Source of the DNA: Oidiodendron maius Zn
Taxonomy: Eukaryota > Ascomycota > Leotiomycetes > Myxotrichaceae
DNA: 64,000 nucleotides
Direction: 5' to 3'
NCBI GenBank assembly: GCA_000827325.1
Contig: KN832879.1
Location: 558,001 to 622,000, forward strand
The notes below the pieces were generated by a model that was not told the DNA's origin, searched no databases, and saw only the letters and a program-made list of their open reading frames with translations. Shown in pieces: positions 31,604 to 42,160 of the stretch (position 1 is its first letter; every line of letters begins with the position of its first letter). Both the position numbers and the translations under genes were made by a program.

Positions 31604-32460
31604 CCATGCTGTATAACGTCCTCGGCACCCGAAGCAAAATGTCGTGGGACCGCATGGGTTATGCGACCAAGAATACTGCTGAACTTCGCTCCCGCCTCAT
31701 TTCCTATACTCCGCTACTCAGCTCTTTCATCCAAACTAGCCAAGTAGCGGTAGAGTAGAAACTCCGAAAGCTGATCAAGGGAGTACAAGAGGGCAAACTT
31801 GGGGGTTCGCAGCTTTCTGTAAACAGCCTCGACCCGCTGAACGATGACGAACGCAAGAGATAGTGGACAATACGCAAACAGCTAGAGCCGATTCTACACC
31901 TTCCGCGACTGCGACTGCACCAAAAATACAAACTTCAGCAACAGTGAAAAAGCCTTCGAGGCCACGCGCAGGATCAAGAACCATCCCTACACCTACACCT
32001 GCGTCAAAGTGATTTTCTGGACATTGGAAGAAAGGCAGTAACGTAAGGCAAGCCTCTGCTCCGCAGGAGCCGCCCTTAAGACGGCATCACAAAATTCTCA
32101 TGCTCGGTTCGTACTTCACGAGCATCACTCTCGTTACAGAATGGCATCGCCAGCTAACGTCAACCATTTAGGAATCGGTGAGGCAAGAAAAACCACGGTG
32201 CTAAATCAAACCCGGCTATTATCGGGTCATACGTACCCTTTAGAAGAGTATGACAATTGTAGAAGGCTCTCTGGAATACACTTGTAGATAACTTCATGCT
32301 TGTACTTAAACGAATTGTCAGGAGAGAGCCAAAGGGTCCGCGATCGTGCTACAATCAAGGGATGTTCCTTTCTCGCAGACACCTCAGGATACTAACAAGT
32401 GATACAGGGTGCCATAGATATTGTGTATGGAGCGCATCATGGTATTAAGAAGTACTACAG
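31604..32460 (+). pseudogene. Decayed G-alpha-like GTPase gene with fungal N-terminal domain
   Basis: Conceptual reading shows pieces of a fungal gene in more than one frame, with several interruptions. The first piece (about 31604-31870) reads KMSWDRMGYATKNTAELRSR then LISYTPLLSSFIQTSQ, like the helical N-terminal region found on fungal STAND and G-alpha-like proteins. After a Pro/Thr-rich linker, HHKILMLG and GEARKTTVLNQTRLLSG at about 32085-32225 resemble the P-loop GESGKST..KQ of heterotrimeric G-alpha subunits, followed by YPLEEYDNCRRL, like the EER-Y motif after the first helix. It is not a functional gene as it stands. The family call rests on short motifs and is tentative. Confidence 0.5.
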
Positions 32461-32732
32461 CATTTTAGGTTGCCACTAGACCCAGCCTTAAATAGGTCAA
32501 AAGCTAGTTGTAGTAATTAGTGAAGAATTGAGGCTGATTTTAGTAATTTTCGAATATGTGGGGCTGAATCTAGTAAAAAGCTGATTAAATTATCCATATT
32601 ATTTAGAATTAGAATCTTTAGGTATTTCTTTCCTATTTTAATTAGTTTACATATTTTAGCCATATTCTCTATATAATCTATAGTACTCATAAGATAGTTG
32701 AATTAGATTTCTATAATTACTACTTTACCTTA

Positions 32733-32932
32733 TCCCCTCGTCCGGTGCGAACTGCCCACGCTAACATGGGTAAGCGGGTCGATAATACATGTCATTTAAC
32801 ATTTATTCATTGCATTATTGTCTGAATTAGGAAAAGTAAAGCATTATGTTATGTATTTTCCTGAATATCAAATCAGGTGGGAGCATTTGCAAAATCCCTA
32901 CTAGCGTGGGCAGCTCGCACCGGACGAGGGGA
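32733..32932. mobile_element. MITE with 31-bp terminal inverted repeats
   Basis: A 200-bp element. The left end 32733-32763 begins TCCCCTCGTCCGGTGCGA and the right end 32902-32932 is its inverted complement with one mismatch over 31 bp. Both ends are flanked by TA (32731-32732 and 32933-32934), the target duplication of Tc1/mariner/pogo-type elements. The interior is AT-rich with no coding capacity. It is therefore a non-autonomous element. The near-identical ends suggest either recent activity or selection on the ends. Confidence 0.82.
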
Positions 32933-32934
32933 TA

Positions 32935-33741
32935 ACTAAGCTAGTACCTTCGAAAGAGGCACTTTAGTGAGCGAGATGGCATGGTCATATTAGCGCGAAA
33001 AACATCCAGGCCAGGGGAAACTGGCTGTGCAAGCGACTGTACTAGTATTTCATACAAAGCCAAATTTTCAACCACGGTCGCTTATTAGATTTCTTCCTGT
33101 AGTCGATAATGCTTGACTTATCGCCGACTTGAATTTAATTTAGTATCCGGACATGCGATGAGGCTTTCAATGGTGTACTTTCTGTGATAGTTTTCCATGG
33201 CTTTCTAGAAATTTTAGTTCGCATGGCAGAACAAAAGCCTTTCATGCGGTTAATCTGGCTGCTGCCACGGATATGGGCTGCGTGCATCGCGCTCGGCGAA
33301 TGCCCTGATGACTTGCCTCAGTCTTTCCATAAGTTAATGCAAGCCTCTTCTTCATAAGCTTAGTTCATGTGCTTGTAAGGTAACTGCTTTCTTCCCTTGT
33401 AGGCTCTGTACTGCAGCAAACGACGTTCCGTTCAGATTCAATTTCTTTCACACCCACCTATTGCAAACACTTGCAACTTCGCCAAAGATATGCAAGTTGA
33501 GTACTTTTGACAATATACTAGCTTAAAGCCACATAGAAGGTCTTGCGGTCTTTAAAGTGAAGACACGGCCTTTAGGGAAATAGAATTTGCTCTGTCACTG
33601 ATCATATTTTGGAAGACCCCATCAATCTTAACCGCTCTAGTTGGCGTCATCCCCATCCCCTTGCGAGTCCCTTAATTTGACTCAATAACACACACCCCAA
33701 TACGGCCGAGCAACCAAGGACGATAGCTCGCGTCGCACAAC
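32935..33741. other. Intergenic region 5' of Myb-like copy 3
   Basis: About 0.8 kb between the MITE and the next start codon. The last 300 bp should contain the promoter; the leader just before the ATG is rich in C and A. No further gene or element was recognised. Confidence 0.4.
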
Positions 33742-34535
33742 ATGGCTCCGGCTTCTAATGAAGAGCAATTCAAGTTCCTCATCAGTTGCATTCGTTACAG
33801 CAACAATGGCAAGGTGACATGGCCGATAAGCCCACCATGATTCCTCCACTGATAGTATTCAGGTTGACTTCGGCCAAGTCGCTCAAGAGTGCAAGATCGT
33901 CAGCAAAGGCGCAGCGTATGTTTCTTTTAATTCTTCAGCTCTTCTAGGCATATTCTCAGTCACTAATTGCTCTTTTTCCGTACAGCGCAAAACGATATGA
34001 GCGAATGATGCGAGCTCATGGCATCGCTCCCAATGCTGCAACCATTAAGCCATCTTCTACTCGAAATATGAAGTCTGAATCTCGTGATTCCAAGAACCAA
34101 ATCTCGAAGAAGCGTAAGGCATCGGCTTTCATCGAAGAAAATACTGCGGCAGATGATGAAGAGACATTTTCAAGAGTCAAGCCAGATCCTGCTCAAGATA
34201 AGGAACACCCCAGCGTCAAGGTAGAGTCAGGTCAGCTCAGTCTTGATGAGGCTGCTAATCTCATGCAATACTATGACACTCCTTCATACGGCTCGCAGAT
34301 TAGAGCAGATGATGTCTATCCTGGCAGCGAGTATAATTCGAGCTCTTCCAGTTACCATTCTGCAATTGGCGGTTCCTACGGGTTGCAAGACCAGCAGCAA
34401 TTTGATTTTTCGTTCACTCCTGCTTCTATTAATAATGATACATCTTTGGCTCAGAGCATCCAATATCAGCCGTTGATGCAGTATCCTGCAACTGACAATC
34501 AGGGTGGATCCGAATCCCCTCTCATTGTGGACTAA
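33742..34535 (+). CDS. Small Myb-like (SANT-type) DNA-binding protein, copy 3
   Basis: Three exons: 33742-33813, 33863-33915, 33986-34535; introns of 49 and 70 nt; 224 aa. After splicing the N-terminus reads EEQFKFLISCIRYSNNGK, VDFGQVAQECKIVSKGAAAK and RYERMMRAHGI, a Myb-like domain at about residues 7-58 aligned with copies 1 and 2. One intron position (just before VDF/VDW) is shared with copies 1 and 2, supporting common descent. A bipartite basic stretch KNQISKKRKASAF at about 87-99 is a probable nuclear localisation signal. The C-terminus is Ser/Tyr/Gln-rich, resembling an activation domain. Targets unknown. Confidence 0.8.
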
Positions 34536-36011
34536 GGAGATAACTGGCGGAAAGACAATGGGATATGTCAATAAATTATGAGGACAAAAAATTGGAATAG
34601 ATGGATACATGCTCTTACATTCCCTCTTCTTATTGGATTGTAGCTCAAAGCATATTGACGAAAGCCCGAGCATTAAGAAAGGACCGCGGTGAAATTGGAG
34701 ACTTTCAGCGATTTTGCTTGGCGTTGCTTTTACTCAACATTGATATTACTTAACGTTGATTTTTTGACTCACTTTCCGTATGTTAGATCATTTCAAGAGA
34801 GAGACATAACTGGGACCTCTAAAATCGATCCCCTCTCTTTTACACGGAGAGTTGTGTGCACGATATTTAACCGAGGCCGGAAAAGGGGCATCACGTGACA
34901 GAACTCAAGCCAAACCAGGAATAACAAATTCTGCCTCTTCCATCCAAAATAACACATTCATTTGCCATACTATGGACTCTGACATTTGCACCCCTCAAGG
35001 ATTCAAAAAATGATTTCGTCTGACCTTCATTCACTTGCGGTATATTCAACTGTTGACAGATCTCAGGAGTTTTGATGCATATATCAAAGATATCCCTCAC
35101 TTTACAACCTGTTCTACACCCTTCCGGCTCAAGAAACGAAAAAAATATTGTAGATCAAACAAGTGAATTGTTGACCGGAGTCAATTATCCGAAGATACAC
35201 TAGCAAAAGCAGAGAGAGAAGCACGATAGTCCCCTTTATTTAATCGGAGAAACCTAGGTTGAGTGAGTTTTCCCTTCTCCGACTAGACGCTTCTCGAATC
35301 AACTTCCTCTACCTTGAACATCTTTCAACAATCGACTTTTGAGTGTCTAAAGTTCCTCCGGCACTGCTCTGAATATATCCAAAGAAAGTAAGCAATTAAG
35401 GCTCTTTTCCATTTCACTGCACGTCACTTTCGATTGCGTTCGTCAATCGAAAACCTTTGGGTTTCCCGAGTCCGTCGATCTTAATATCTTTCTCTATACC
35501 TCAGTCCCTTCGATACCTTGGGGGACACCACATCTTCGGGTTCATCAGGAGTATCATCTCACTTTCCAATCGTCCACCTCATTCTCGTTGTCATTCGACA
35601 TAAAACCTCTCTTCTTAATGACTTGACACCATATTTCTGTTGGCAAGTACTGGTAGCATACTTCGACCCATAACAACTTTGCCACTCTTGGTGGTACATA
35701 GCGTGCTCACAACACACGACCAAGTACTACTCATCTAATTAGAAACGGCGCTATTGCGGTGAAGGCGTCTTTGATCTATCACCAACATTCCCAATAAGAG
35801 CGATCCAGCCAATCCTATTTTCAACTACCCAAGCACAGTGATAAATCAACCGTCCCAGCTCTGGCAGCGTGTATCATTGCTGCAACTCCTAACCCATGAT
35901 CCAGATTCAAAACTTGAGTAGACAGTAGCAGCAACTGACAATTCAATCCACTATAGGCACTTTAGGGAAATCACAATACAGAAAGAGGCTAGTTCGCTGT
36001 ACGCCACGGAT
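34536..36011. other. Long intergenic region and leader of the next gene
   Basis: 1.48 kb. The part from 35230 to 35700 is strongly pyrimidine-rich (repeated tcttt/cttctc), as in long fungal 5' leaders, and includes a GTAAGC donor near 35390 that could open a leader intron. No supported gene. A 69-codon minus frame at 34891-35100 has no recognisable domain. Confidence 0.45.
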
Positions 36012-38016
36012 ATGAACAAGATGCCATCCGCAAAGAGAAACGTCGTTACTAAGACCGCTAGTCGACCGTGCAAGCCAGTCGGCCCGCCGAATGCTACTAT
36101 GGTAGCATCAACCACTTCTGCTCGTGGCAGAAAGAAAAACTCCAATTGTAGAATCACCAAGTCTCGATCTCCAAAGAGCAGCTACCGATACGCTTTTCGA
36201 GACGAGAACATGGATGATGAAGATGGTGATGAAGACGAAGACAATCACTTCAGTAACCAATCTCAGTCCCCAGATGATTACTTTGACTCTGATGGCGAAT
36301 TCAACATCGCGGAGGATACTGATGATGACTACACCGGCGATAGTAACATCAAGATTAATGGCACTAAAAATACCAAGCCTAAGGTCACTTCCAAGAAGGA
36401 TAGCACTCACCCAGACCCCAATGGCCGAGTTAAGGGCCGTGATTTAATCCCGTGGACCAGTAAGTCGGGTGCCGCGCCAACTTCATAACCAAACTCTTGA
36501 TGTTCCTTACCATGCAGTTGGCAGTAGCTCCAGGCTGAGCCTTGCAGACTGTGCAGTAACTGACAATGGACTCACAGGACCACGCATGATCGAGAAACTC
36601 ATGCTCCATCTACAGTATGAGGCAGAGATGGCCGGCATTAAACTGCCTTGGGATGCTGCCGTTAAGCGTCTCCACCCAGGTTCGAAGGAGGGCGCTGCCA
36701 TCCAGCAACTCGCGAAGCTGCGTACCATCCTCTTGACCGAAGGACATATGGTGCCTCCTAAGGCGAAGGCCAGGAACAAGAGAGGTCCGGAATATGATCC
36801 ACAACTTCGTGGATATCTCCGCCCGGAAGGAGCCGGCCCTTATGAAACCCGAATTGTTGATTGGGAAGAGAAGATTGTTGACCTCACAAAGAACATAGAA
36901 AACCCAGGCATCTATCGTGGGTCTGGTAAATATCCTCGACAAAAGAAGGGAGCTTCACAGTTGTCTTCCTTGAATGAAGATGACCAGGTTGAGTATAAGT
37001 CTGATAAATATAGTCACAATTTTGCTAAGCCGAGACTCATTGTCACTATCAAGATTAACCCAAAGCATCTAGCCAGGATTGCTGTAGGCACTAGCAACTA
37101 CCAAGCCGTCCACAATGACCAGAAGCCTAAGGCTCATAAGTATGATGACGAAGTGGGCCATCGTACCGCTGAAGTTGATATCCCCAAGCATCACGACATT
37201 GAAGCTCTTCGAGAGGGATTCAATGGCACCAACGATGACGAAGCTGATCAGAAGCCTCTTCATAAGATGATAAAGGGAGAGAACTTCAGTAAGCAGGGCA
37301 GTTCTGAAGAGGTGGATGGGTTTGTGGATGGAGCTGGTTATTCCTCCTCAAACAAACCTGAGAATTGGCCAAAAACTGGTCATTCAGGCAATGAAGTCAT
37401 GCAGAGCAGCGCGAATGTTTCGTATGGCAGCCAGGAGATGATGAGCTATGAATCCGCGGTTGGCAGCCTCGTGGGACCCTCCCAATCCAATATATTCTCC
37501 AGCGTCAGACTCTCGGATGGCTTTAGCGGCAATCAGCCTATGTACTCGTCGCCTGGCTTCGATCAGTACAATATGTACAAGGGGTTATCCTTGATTGCCG
37601 GACCATTTGTTCTAGATACAGGAACAACCATGGGCTTCGTGACGAGTGTTGGGAATAGTGATATGGGAATGGCGACCCAGTTGTATCCGGCATACCCTTA
37701 CTATCAGGTACGTGCGGCCATGTAGAACAAATCGCATGCCAGTGGCAATTTGGCTCACCTTTGAGGTTAGACGTCACAGATGGGTTACGGTGCCCCGGTT
37801 GGTAATACTGCTCAGACTCCAATCCTGTTATCCGGTAGTGGCCCCAAGCTCGAGGCTGGACTTGAGTATATCAGAGACTCGAAGGGCGCGGCCTTGGATA
37901 GTAAGAGGTCGTCTAGCTGTGAAATAGCTAGTTCCGGACCTGTCCCTCGAGGCGACACCGAGAACTATGATGTTGGTGACTTCTTGAGCCACGACATCTT
38001 CGATACCAGCAACTGA
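36012..38016 (+). CDS. Acidic nuclear-type protein with a conserved fungal domain, function unknown
   Basis: Three exons: 36012-36459, 36518-37707 and 37780-38016; 624 aa. A second acceptor at 36577 (ACTGAC branch, CTCACAG) is in the same phase and would shorten the protein by 20 residues to 604. The N-terminus is basic (RGRKKNSNCRITKSRSPKSS) and then highly acidic (DEDGDEDEDN). The best ordered part follows exon 2's start: MIEKLMLHLQYEAEMAGIKL, PWDAAVKRLHPGSKEGAAIQ and QLAKLRTILLTEGHMVPP, which I recall as a recurrent domain in uncharacterised filamentous-fungal nuclear proteins. The rest is low complexity, rich in Ser, Gly and Tyr. It is next to the Myb-like run, but no link is shown. Function not known. 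Confidence 0.7.
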
Positions 38017-38393
38017 TCTGCCGAGTCTGGTCTTTCATTGCTCCTTGCTTAGGTCCTGAGCCTTTTCTCTGCATTAACGTATGGCTAGACCGACAATAAA
38101 TAAGAATACAATATTCTATCTTAAGTAGCCGTGTCTTCCTTTGTTGCAGTAGGTAATGGCTGCTGTCGGTTGTAGTCAATGACGCTAGACCAATTATCGT
38201 TAGCCGCATGATGTACGAGAACCTTCGATTTTATTTTCTGGTAGCAGCAGCCGGCATAAACATTTCCTCCTCCTCACTCTTCCATCACTCACCTTACGCT
38301 GTTTGGGACCTTTACACACGGATCAGTCTGATCTTGTGGCTACCTTGTACTTTTACTACCTTCTCAGCGCCATTGCTCAGTTCCCTCTTCGCC
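38017..38393. promoter_or_regulatory. Intergenic region 5' of hsp60
   Basis: 377 bp holding the 3' end of the upstream gene and the hsp60 promoter. No perfect array of nGAAn heat-shock elements was found by eye; an imperfect gagaaccttcgattttattttc occurs near 38216. The leader just before the ATG is C/T-rich. Confidence 0.4.
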
Positions 38394-40341
38394 ATGCAAC
38401 GAGCATTGTCATCGAGAGCTAGGGCCTCGATCCTGTCGAGCTCCACTGCTTCCAAACTGCGCGGCATAAATGCGCAGCAGCTGCGATTTGCACATAAGGT
38501 ATGCCATAACTATGATGTGGCAGCATCAACATGCTGCAATTGGACAGCAGAGTGAGTGTGCCGTTGTGCTAATCATGCCTGCTGTAATTAGGAACTCAAA
38601 TTTGGCGTTGAGGGCCGAGCAGCTCTGCTAGCAGGTGTCGAGACATTGGCAAAGGCAGTTGCAACAACATTGGGACCAAAGGGACGGAACGTTCTCATTG
38701 AATCAAGCTACGGATCTCCTAAGATCACTAAAGGTTTGCACTTCTTTGTACACATTCTCCCTGCGTTGCTGACGACTGTAGATGGTGTAACTGTTGCCCG
38801 AGCAATTTCACTGAAGGACAAGTTCGAGAACCTCGGCGCACGGCTCATTCAAGATGTGGCGTCGAAGACGAACGAAACTGCCGGTGATGGAACTACAACT
38901 GCAACCGTCCTCGCTCGCGCCATCTTTTCCGAGACTGTGAAGAATGTCGCTGCTGGGTGCAACCCGATGGATCTCCGAAGAGGCACCCAGGCTGCCGTCG
39001 ACGCTGTTGTGGAATTTTTACAGAAGAACAAGCGGGATATTACAACTAGCGAAGAAATTGCACAGGTAGCGACGATTTCTGCTAATGGAGATACCCATAT
39101 TGGTAAGCTGATTTCAAGTGCAATGGAAAAAGTTGGAAAGGAGGGTGTTATTACTGTGAAGGAGGGCAAGACCATGGAGGATGAGCTCGATATTACAGAG
39201 GGTATGCGATTTGATCGCGGATTTGTCTCCCCATACTTCATTACCGATGCCAAAACACAAAAGATTGAGTTCGAGAAGCCGCTGATCCTCCTTTCCGAGA
39301 AGAAGATCTCTGCAGTTCAAGATATCATCCCTGCTCTTGAGGCCTCTACTCAACTGCGCCGTCCCTTGGTCATCATTGCCGAAGACATTGATGGAGAGGC
39401 TCTGGCCGTCTGCATCTTGAACAAGCTCCGTGGATCTCTGCAGGTAGCGGCTGTAAAGGCTCCTGGTTTCGGCGACAACCGAAAGTCTATCCTTGGGGAT
39501 ATCGGCATCCTTACCAACTCTACTGTCTTCACTGATGAGCTCGACATCAAGCTGGAGAAGGCCACCCCTGACATGTTTGGTTCCACTGGCTCCATCACCA
39601 TTACAAAGGAGGACACCATCATCTTGAATGGCGATGGAAGCAAGGACGCTATTGTTCAGCGGTGCGAGCAAATCCGGGGTGTCATGAATGACCCAACTAC
39701 TTCCGATTATGAAAAGGAAAAGCTCCAAGAGCGTCTGGCCAAGCTCTCTGGAGGCGTTGCTGTCATCAAGGTCGGCGGATCATCTGAAGTGGAAGTTGGT
39801 GAGAAAAAGGATCGCTTCGTCGATGCCCTTAATGCTACCCGTGCTGCTGTTGAGGAAGGTATTCTGCCTGGCGGTGGAACTGCTCTTCTCAAGGCTGCCA
39901 GCCAGGCCCTAGGCTCCGTCAAGCCAGCAAATTTCGACCAGCAACTTGGTGTTAGCATCGTCAAGAGCGCAATCACCAAGCCAGCACGCATGATTGTTGA
40001 GAATGCTGGAGCTGAAGGCTCTGTTGTCGTTGGCAAGCTTATGGATGATTACGGGTCAGATTTCAATAAGGGATATGACAGTGCAAAGGGAGAATATGTC
40101 GACATGATCGCTGCTGGTATCGTTGACCCTTTCAAGGTTGTGCGCACTGGATTAGTTGATGCCAGCGGTGTTGCCTCGTTACTAGGCACCACCGAAGTGG
40201 CCATTGTTGAGGCACCAGAAGACAAAGCCCAAGGCCCACCAGGGGGGATGGGCGGCATGGGAGGTTAGTATTTCCCGTCTATCTTGACATTACTCTTCTA
40301 ACTAGAGCTTAGGAATGGGCGGCATGGGCGGCATGATGTAG
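38394..40341 (+). CDS. hsp60: Mitochondrial chaperonin Hsp60 (GroEL family)
   Basis: Four exons: 38394-38498, 38592-38733, 38782-40263, 40313-40341; introns of 93, 48 and 49 nt; 585 aa. Group I chaperonin of the mitochondrial matrix that folds imported proteins with Hsp10. The first ~33 residues ([20 protein letters not shown] onward) form a mitochondrial presequence. The mature part starts [20 protein letters not shown], with [13 protein letters not shown], the ATPase motif [14 protein letters not shown], and the C-terminal GGM repeats ending MGGMM. The second intron is 48 nt and has no stop in frame, so reading through it would insert 16 foreign residues before DGVTVARAI; alignment with the family shows it is an intron. 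The last exon codes only the end of the GGM tail. Confidence 0.97.
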
Positions 40342-41015
40342 GTGATTTGACGACCGGTGTAAAATAGGCAACCAACCATGAGCTTCCCTTACTGCCTGCC
40401 GGAGCTTTTATCCTTACACGACTTGTGGCACAAATTTGTATAACACCCCACTCAGTCATCTTCATTAATTGTCTTACATTTGGCATTTGGCGGAGCAATT
40501 TATTTTAAAGACGGTGGCATGTAAAATAATACATTGGAGGCAGTCAAGAGATACTCAAAAGTCCAATTTCGTGGCCTTGTCACTTAAGCTTCTCTGCAAT
40601 GTGAAGACGCTTGAAAGGATATCCGAAAGGACGTTGACACGACTCACCCCAAAATATTGCAGACGTAGACCTTATCAACCTGCACACTTCAATTCTGTCT
40701 GCCTGGCAATTTCAGGGGTCCGCGCGATATCCACTAAGTCACGTGCCCACCCCACCATAGTGTTGTTCGCAACGAAGCAGCCGCAAAACAGTGACGATAA
40801 ACACAGCCCACCGCCTACACAATCCTCCATATTCAACTCCCGCCTTGAAAATCCATTCCCCAGACCATCTATCTAGGATTCACAATTCTCGTAAGTCGAA
40901 GCGCCTTTTGTATTTGCTCAGTGTTATCTTCGTTATGTCAAGTGTCCATTTGCTGACGACTTCGTAAAGATCGGATCAATTTGGCTTATAGCAAAACACA
41001 AAAGAGATCTGCACA
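40342..41015. other. Intergenic region and 5' leader of cofilin
   Basis: 674 bp between two plus-strand genes. The pyrimidine-rich part at 40800-40890 and a possible leader intron (GTAAGTCGAA donor at 40890) precede the cofilin ATG. A 135-codon open frame at 40469-40876 has no recognisable domain. Confidence 0.45.
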
Positions 41016-41819
41016 ATGGTATGTCTCCAAATACTGTGGTTTCTGAAGAAAATTGCTGACTCCTGTCCCCTACGCAGTCTCAATCAGGGTCAGTCTCCTC
41101 TGTTGACAACCCTCTTCTCACCCATACCCCCTTGAGAACCACTCACATGGCTGCCGCGGCCACAAAGAGCCGCTCCTGAACAATAGAGCGCAGGCTGACC
41201 ACGAATCGGGTGCAGAGTCTCCATCTCCGCGGACTGTGTGACTAAGTTCAATGAATTAAAACTCGAGAAGAAGATCAAATATATTATCTACAAGCTGTCT
41301 GATGACAATCGGGAGATTGTTGTGGAGGAGGCATCAGAGAATAGTGACTGGGACTCATTCCGCGAAAAGCTCGTAAATGCCAAGACGAAGAACAAGGCTG
41401 CATGTCTATTCCTCTCATATCGACAATGTGCAGCGCTAACATATCCATAGGGAAAGGAAGGCAAGGGTCCAAGATACGCTATTTATGACTTCAACTACCA
41501 CTTGTCTTCTGGTGAAGGAGAACGGTGCGTATAATACTTGCTAGGGGAATCAATAATGATGCTGATGTGTAAGCAGAAGCAAGATCACCTTCATTGCCTG
41601 GTCCCCTGATGATGCTGGTATTCAAGTACGGCCGACTGCTTCTCTCATGAATACAACGATTAGGCGCTAACAACGCAACAGGCCAAGATGATCTACGCCT
41701 CCTCTAAAGATGCTCTCAAGCGTGCCCTGAACGGAATTGCTGCTGAGTTTCAAGCCAACGATGAGGACGATATCGAGTACGATTCAGTCCTCGCCAAGGT
41801 CAGCAAGGGTGCCGCATAG
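41016..41819 (+). CDS. cof1: Cofilin (ADF/cofilin actin-severing protein)
   Basis: Six exons: 41016-41018 (ATG only), 41078-41088 (11 nt), 41216-41396, 41451-41524, 41577-41625, 41682-41819; 151 aa. Binds and severs ADP-actin filaments at actin patches and during cytokinesis. Spliced N-terminus [20 protein letters not shown] has the regulatory serine; the F-actin site IAWSPDDAG and the actin-binding helix [16 protein letters not shown] are present. The third intron is ambiguous. With a GC donor at 41397 the protein keeps [13 protein letters not shown] (151 aa, as filamentous fungi usually have). With a GT donor at 41373 (GTAAAT) it loses eight residues and is 143 aa, the length of yeast cofilin. 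Both share phase and the acceptor CCATAG at 41450 with a GCTAAC branch. Confidence 0.93.
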
Positions 41820-42160
41820 ACACAACGTTCCACGGATCACTACGTACAATACACCTGGGAAGAATGGAAGGGCAGAATGGACGGAGAGAACATTTCCTTG
41901 GTGCTGCTCATTTGCTAGTGTGATATGCCATGCATAGGAGGCGATCCAGTATTCGGTTTGTTTTATTCCCGGGCACGAGGAATTGTTTTCACGCGACAAG
42001 AGATATCACAACAGACAAAAAGCTACTTCAAGCCTCAATTCTCTCTTCGGTCTTCGTAGTATCATCCAGCCCTTCTGCTCCGATTATGCGCTATGCATGA
42101 TATCTCTCTTTAGCTGCCCCTTGTAAATACGCCATTATAAAATATTCCCTACCTCTTCAC
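41820..42160. other. Convergent 3' intergenic region
   Basis: 341 bp between the stops of the convergent cofilin and Get5 genes. It contains only 3' UTR-type sequence. Confidence 0.5.

Noticed and set aside
38734-38781. A 16-residue insertion in Hsp60
   Set aside because: The 48-nt segment has GT..AG ends and a GCTGAC branch; family alignment runs straight from PKITK to DGVTV, so it is an intron.
39114-39728. 204-codon open frame antisense to hsp60
   Set aside because: Lies fully within a strongly conserved exon; no recognisable protein.
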